A stretch of DNA of 5,454 nucleotides from Oscillospiraceae bacterium (GTDB lineage Bacteria > Bacillota > Clostridia > Oscillospirales > Ruminococcaceae), in NCBI GenBank assembly GCA_017440425.1, contig JAFSHJ010000214.1, positions 1 to 5,454 of the forward strand, written 5' to 3'. The position numbers and the translations under genes are program-made. Under the pieces are notes generated by a model. The model did no database searches and was not told where the DNA came from. It worked only from the letters and a program-made list of their open reading frames with translations. Positions 4,215-5,454 of this stretch are shown here, piece by piece (the stretch's first letter is position 1; every line of letters begins with the position of its first letter).

Positions 4215-5454
4215 GACCCGAAAAAATTATAGATGCCGTCGGCAATATAGATACCGAAATGATATCCGCTGCCGACAAGGCGAGAAAAAACAACAACACC
4301 CGCATTTGGAAAATTGCCGCCTCTGCCGCTGCCTGCATTGCTGTGGTGATCGGTGCTGTTTGGCTGGTTTCTCCTGCTTCGCCCCTTGACAAAACCACAA
4401 ACGACGGCAATACCATTAAGTTTGATTCTCCTCTCGCTGTCACCGAGGTCAACTACCCCACCTGCGCACCCTTTCCCAATTTTAATGACTATGAAAACCT
4501 CAACGGCGATTCGAACATCGAAGCCTATAACGCTGCCTTTGATTTGTGGATATCCGATCTCAACAAGCGCTCCTCCTACGCTATAAACAGCAAGCTCGAC
4601 CTGACCGATTTCTATTCTGCCACCGTTCCGCAGATGCTTGCTTCGGAGCAAAACGAAAACCGTGTCTATTCTCCGCTGAATGTATATTTTGCTCTTGCAA
4701 TGCTTTCGGAGGTTACCGACGGCAACAGCCGTCAGCAGATACTTGACCTTCTTGGCACCGATTCTCTCTCCGACCTCAGGGAAAACATCTCCGATCTCTG
4801 GCTTGCCAACTATTCCCTCGACGGACGAACCACCAGCGTGCTTGCAAACTCCATCTGGCTTAACAATAGTATAAAATATAACCCAAAAACATTGGATCAG
4901 CTTGCAGAAAGCCACTATGCCACCTCCTTCTCCGGAGAGATGGGTTCCGATAAGCTGAACAACGCTTTGAGAGACTGGATAAATGCACACACGGGCGATA
5001 TGCTCACCGAGCAAACCGAATCCATTACCCTCTCTCCGCAAACTGTGATGGCGCTGGTCTCCTGCATAGATTTCCGTGCCAACTGGCAGGATACTTTCGG
5101 TGAGAAAAACAACACCGAAGCCGTTTTCCACACTCTCGATGGCGATATTACATGCGAGTTTATGAATCAGATCGCATTGAAACCCTGCTACGGCGGTGAA
5201 AACTTTGTGGCTGTCTCCCAGCCTCTTGCGGACGCAGGTGAAATGTGGCTGATACTCCCCGATGAGGGCGTTTCCCTTGATGCTGTGGCAGCCAACCCCG
5301 AGCTCATCTCTCTGCTGTCAAACCCAAGCTCGGTAAACATCCAGTCACTTCTTGTAACACTCTCTGTTCCCAAATTCGATGTTTCTTCCGGCATAAACCT
5401 CACCGATCCCTTGAAATCGCTGGGAATCACCGATGTTTTCGACTCTGCTGTCGC
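4211..5454 (+). CDS. Membrane-anchored serpin with anti-sigma-like cytoplasmic segment (serpin 2, 3' end outside window)
   Basis: The frame is open from the ATG at 4211 to the last base: 414 codons plus two bases. By alignment with serpin 1, about 80 residues including the reactive loop are missing. Residues 1-34 are a short charged cytoplasmic segment, MRPEKIIDAVGNIDTEMISA then ADKARK, of a kind I recognise from membrane proteins encoded just after clostridial ECF sigma factors. Residues 35-53 are one hydrophobic helix; 54-128 a linker; the serpin domain starts near 129. Serpin landmarks: YSPLNVYFALAML (153-165), NSIWLNNSIKYNP (213-225), WINAHT (256-261), ALVSCIDF (281-288), LSVPKFDV (384-391). 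It matches serpin 1 along the whole visible domain, well over half identical by eye, with three shared cysteines (285, 315, 326). Overlap with the sigma gene suggests that serpin 2 restrains or signals to it. Whether it is inhibitory cannot be judged without the loop. Confidence 0.9.
   Translation, partial: MRPEKIIDAVGNIDTEMISAADKARKNNNTRIWKIAASAAACIAVVIGAVWLVSPASPLDKTTNDGNTIKFDSPLAVTEVNYPTCAPFPNFNDYENLNGDSNIEAYNAAFDLWISDLNKRSSYAINSKLDLTDFYSATVPQMLASEQNENRVYSPLNVYFALAMLSEVTDGNSRQQILDLLGTDSLSDLRENISDLWLANYSLDGRTTSVLANSIWLNNSIKYNPKTLDQLAESHYATSFSGEMGSDKLNNALRDWINAHTGDMLTEQTESITLSPQTVMALVSCIDFRANWQDTFGEKNNTEAVFHTLDGDITCEFMNQIALKPCYGGENFVAVSQPLADAGEMWLILPDEGVSLDAVAANPELISLLSNPSSVNIQSLLVTLSVPKFDVSSGINLTDPLKSLGITDVFDSAV

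Larger units (their letters stand above)
2195..5454 (+). repeat. Paralogous serpin pair (dispersed direct repeat, 2195-3244 and about 4415-5454)
   Basis: The extracytoplasmic parts of serpin 1 and serpin 2 are colinear and similar at protein level, with only small gaps. Similarity begins just after the membrane helix, at NTI-F-SP-AV (serpin 1 residue 43, serpin 2 residue 67), and ends at the window edge. The segments before this point are unrelated in sequence. This indicates an old duplication in which one copy carries a different N-terminus. The sigma gene (3654-4214) lies between the two copies and is not repeated. Confidence 0.8.

Noticed and set aside
4184..5131. Long minus-strand open frame of 315 codons
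   Set aside because: It lies antisense to serpin 2, whose plus-strand frame is open to the window end and shows clear serpin motifs.
1..5454. CRISPR arrays, tRNA or rRNA genes, insertion sequences, attachment sites
   Set aside because: I saw no regularly spaced repeats, cloverleaf-like genes, transposase motifs or terminal inverted repeats. The only large repeat is the serpin paralogy.
4211..5454. Serpin 2 as a frameshifted pseudogene
   Set aside because: Translation is continuous and colinear with serpin 1 throughout; the missing end is due to the window boundary.

Overview
The window looks like a chromosomal segment from a low-to-moderate GC Firmicute of class Clostridia, perhaps a gut member of the Oscillospiraceae/Ruminococcaceae. 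This rests on AGGAGG-type ribosome binding sites, two TTG starts, extended -10 promoters (TGN-TATAAT), a Firmicutes-like MurA, and an ECF sigma factor of a type I associate with Clostridia. Gut relatives such as Eubacterium siraeum are known to carry serpins. The taxonomic placement is inference; no rRNA or species marker is present.

Layout. (1) Positions 1-1074, minus strand: murA, cut off at its 3' end by the window edge, with a leader and promoter up to about 1206. (2) 1374-1910, plus strand: a small secreted lysozyme/glucosaminidase-like protein, closed by a strong rho-independent terminator (1919-1952). (3) 2060-3487, plus strand: a membrane-anchored serpin (serpin 1) with its own promoter (1964-1992) and terminator (3513-3546). 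(4) From 3545 onward, plus strand: a promoter followed by an ECF-type sigma factor (3654-4214). Its stop codon overlaps the start of a second membrane-anchored serpin (serpin 2, 4211 to beyond the window end). The second serpin's ORF stays open to the last base, so its reactive loop is not visible.

How the genes may work together. murA makes the first committed peptidoglycan precursor, and the small protein may act on the wall; both are probably independent of the serpin locus. The two serpins are close paralogues and flank the sigma gene. Serpin 2 is translationally coupled to the sigma factor. It also has a short cytoplasmic N-terminal segment of the kind found on membrane proteins encoded after clostridial ECF sigma factors, then one membrane helix, then an extracytoplasmic serpin domain. 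The most interesting reading is a sigma/anti-sigma-like pair in which the outside domain is a protease-trapping serpin: a possible protease-sensing signalling module, with serpin 1 as a nearby effector lacking that cytoplasmic segment. This reading is inference from architecture and gene order.
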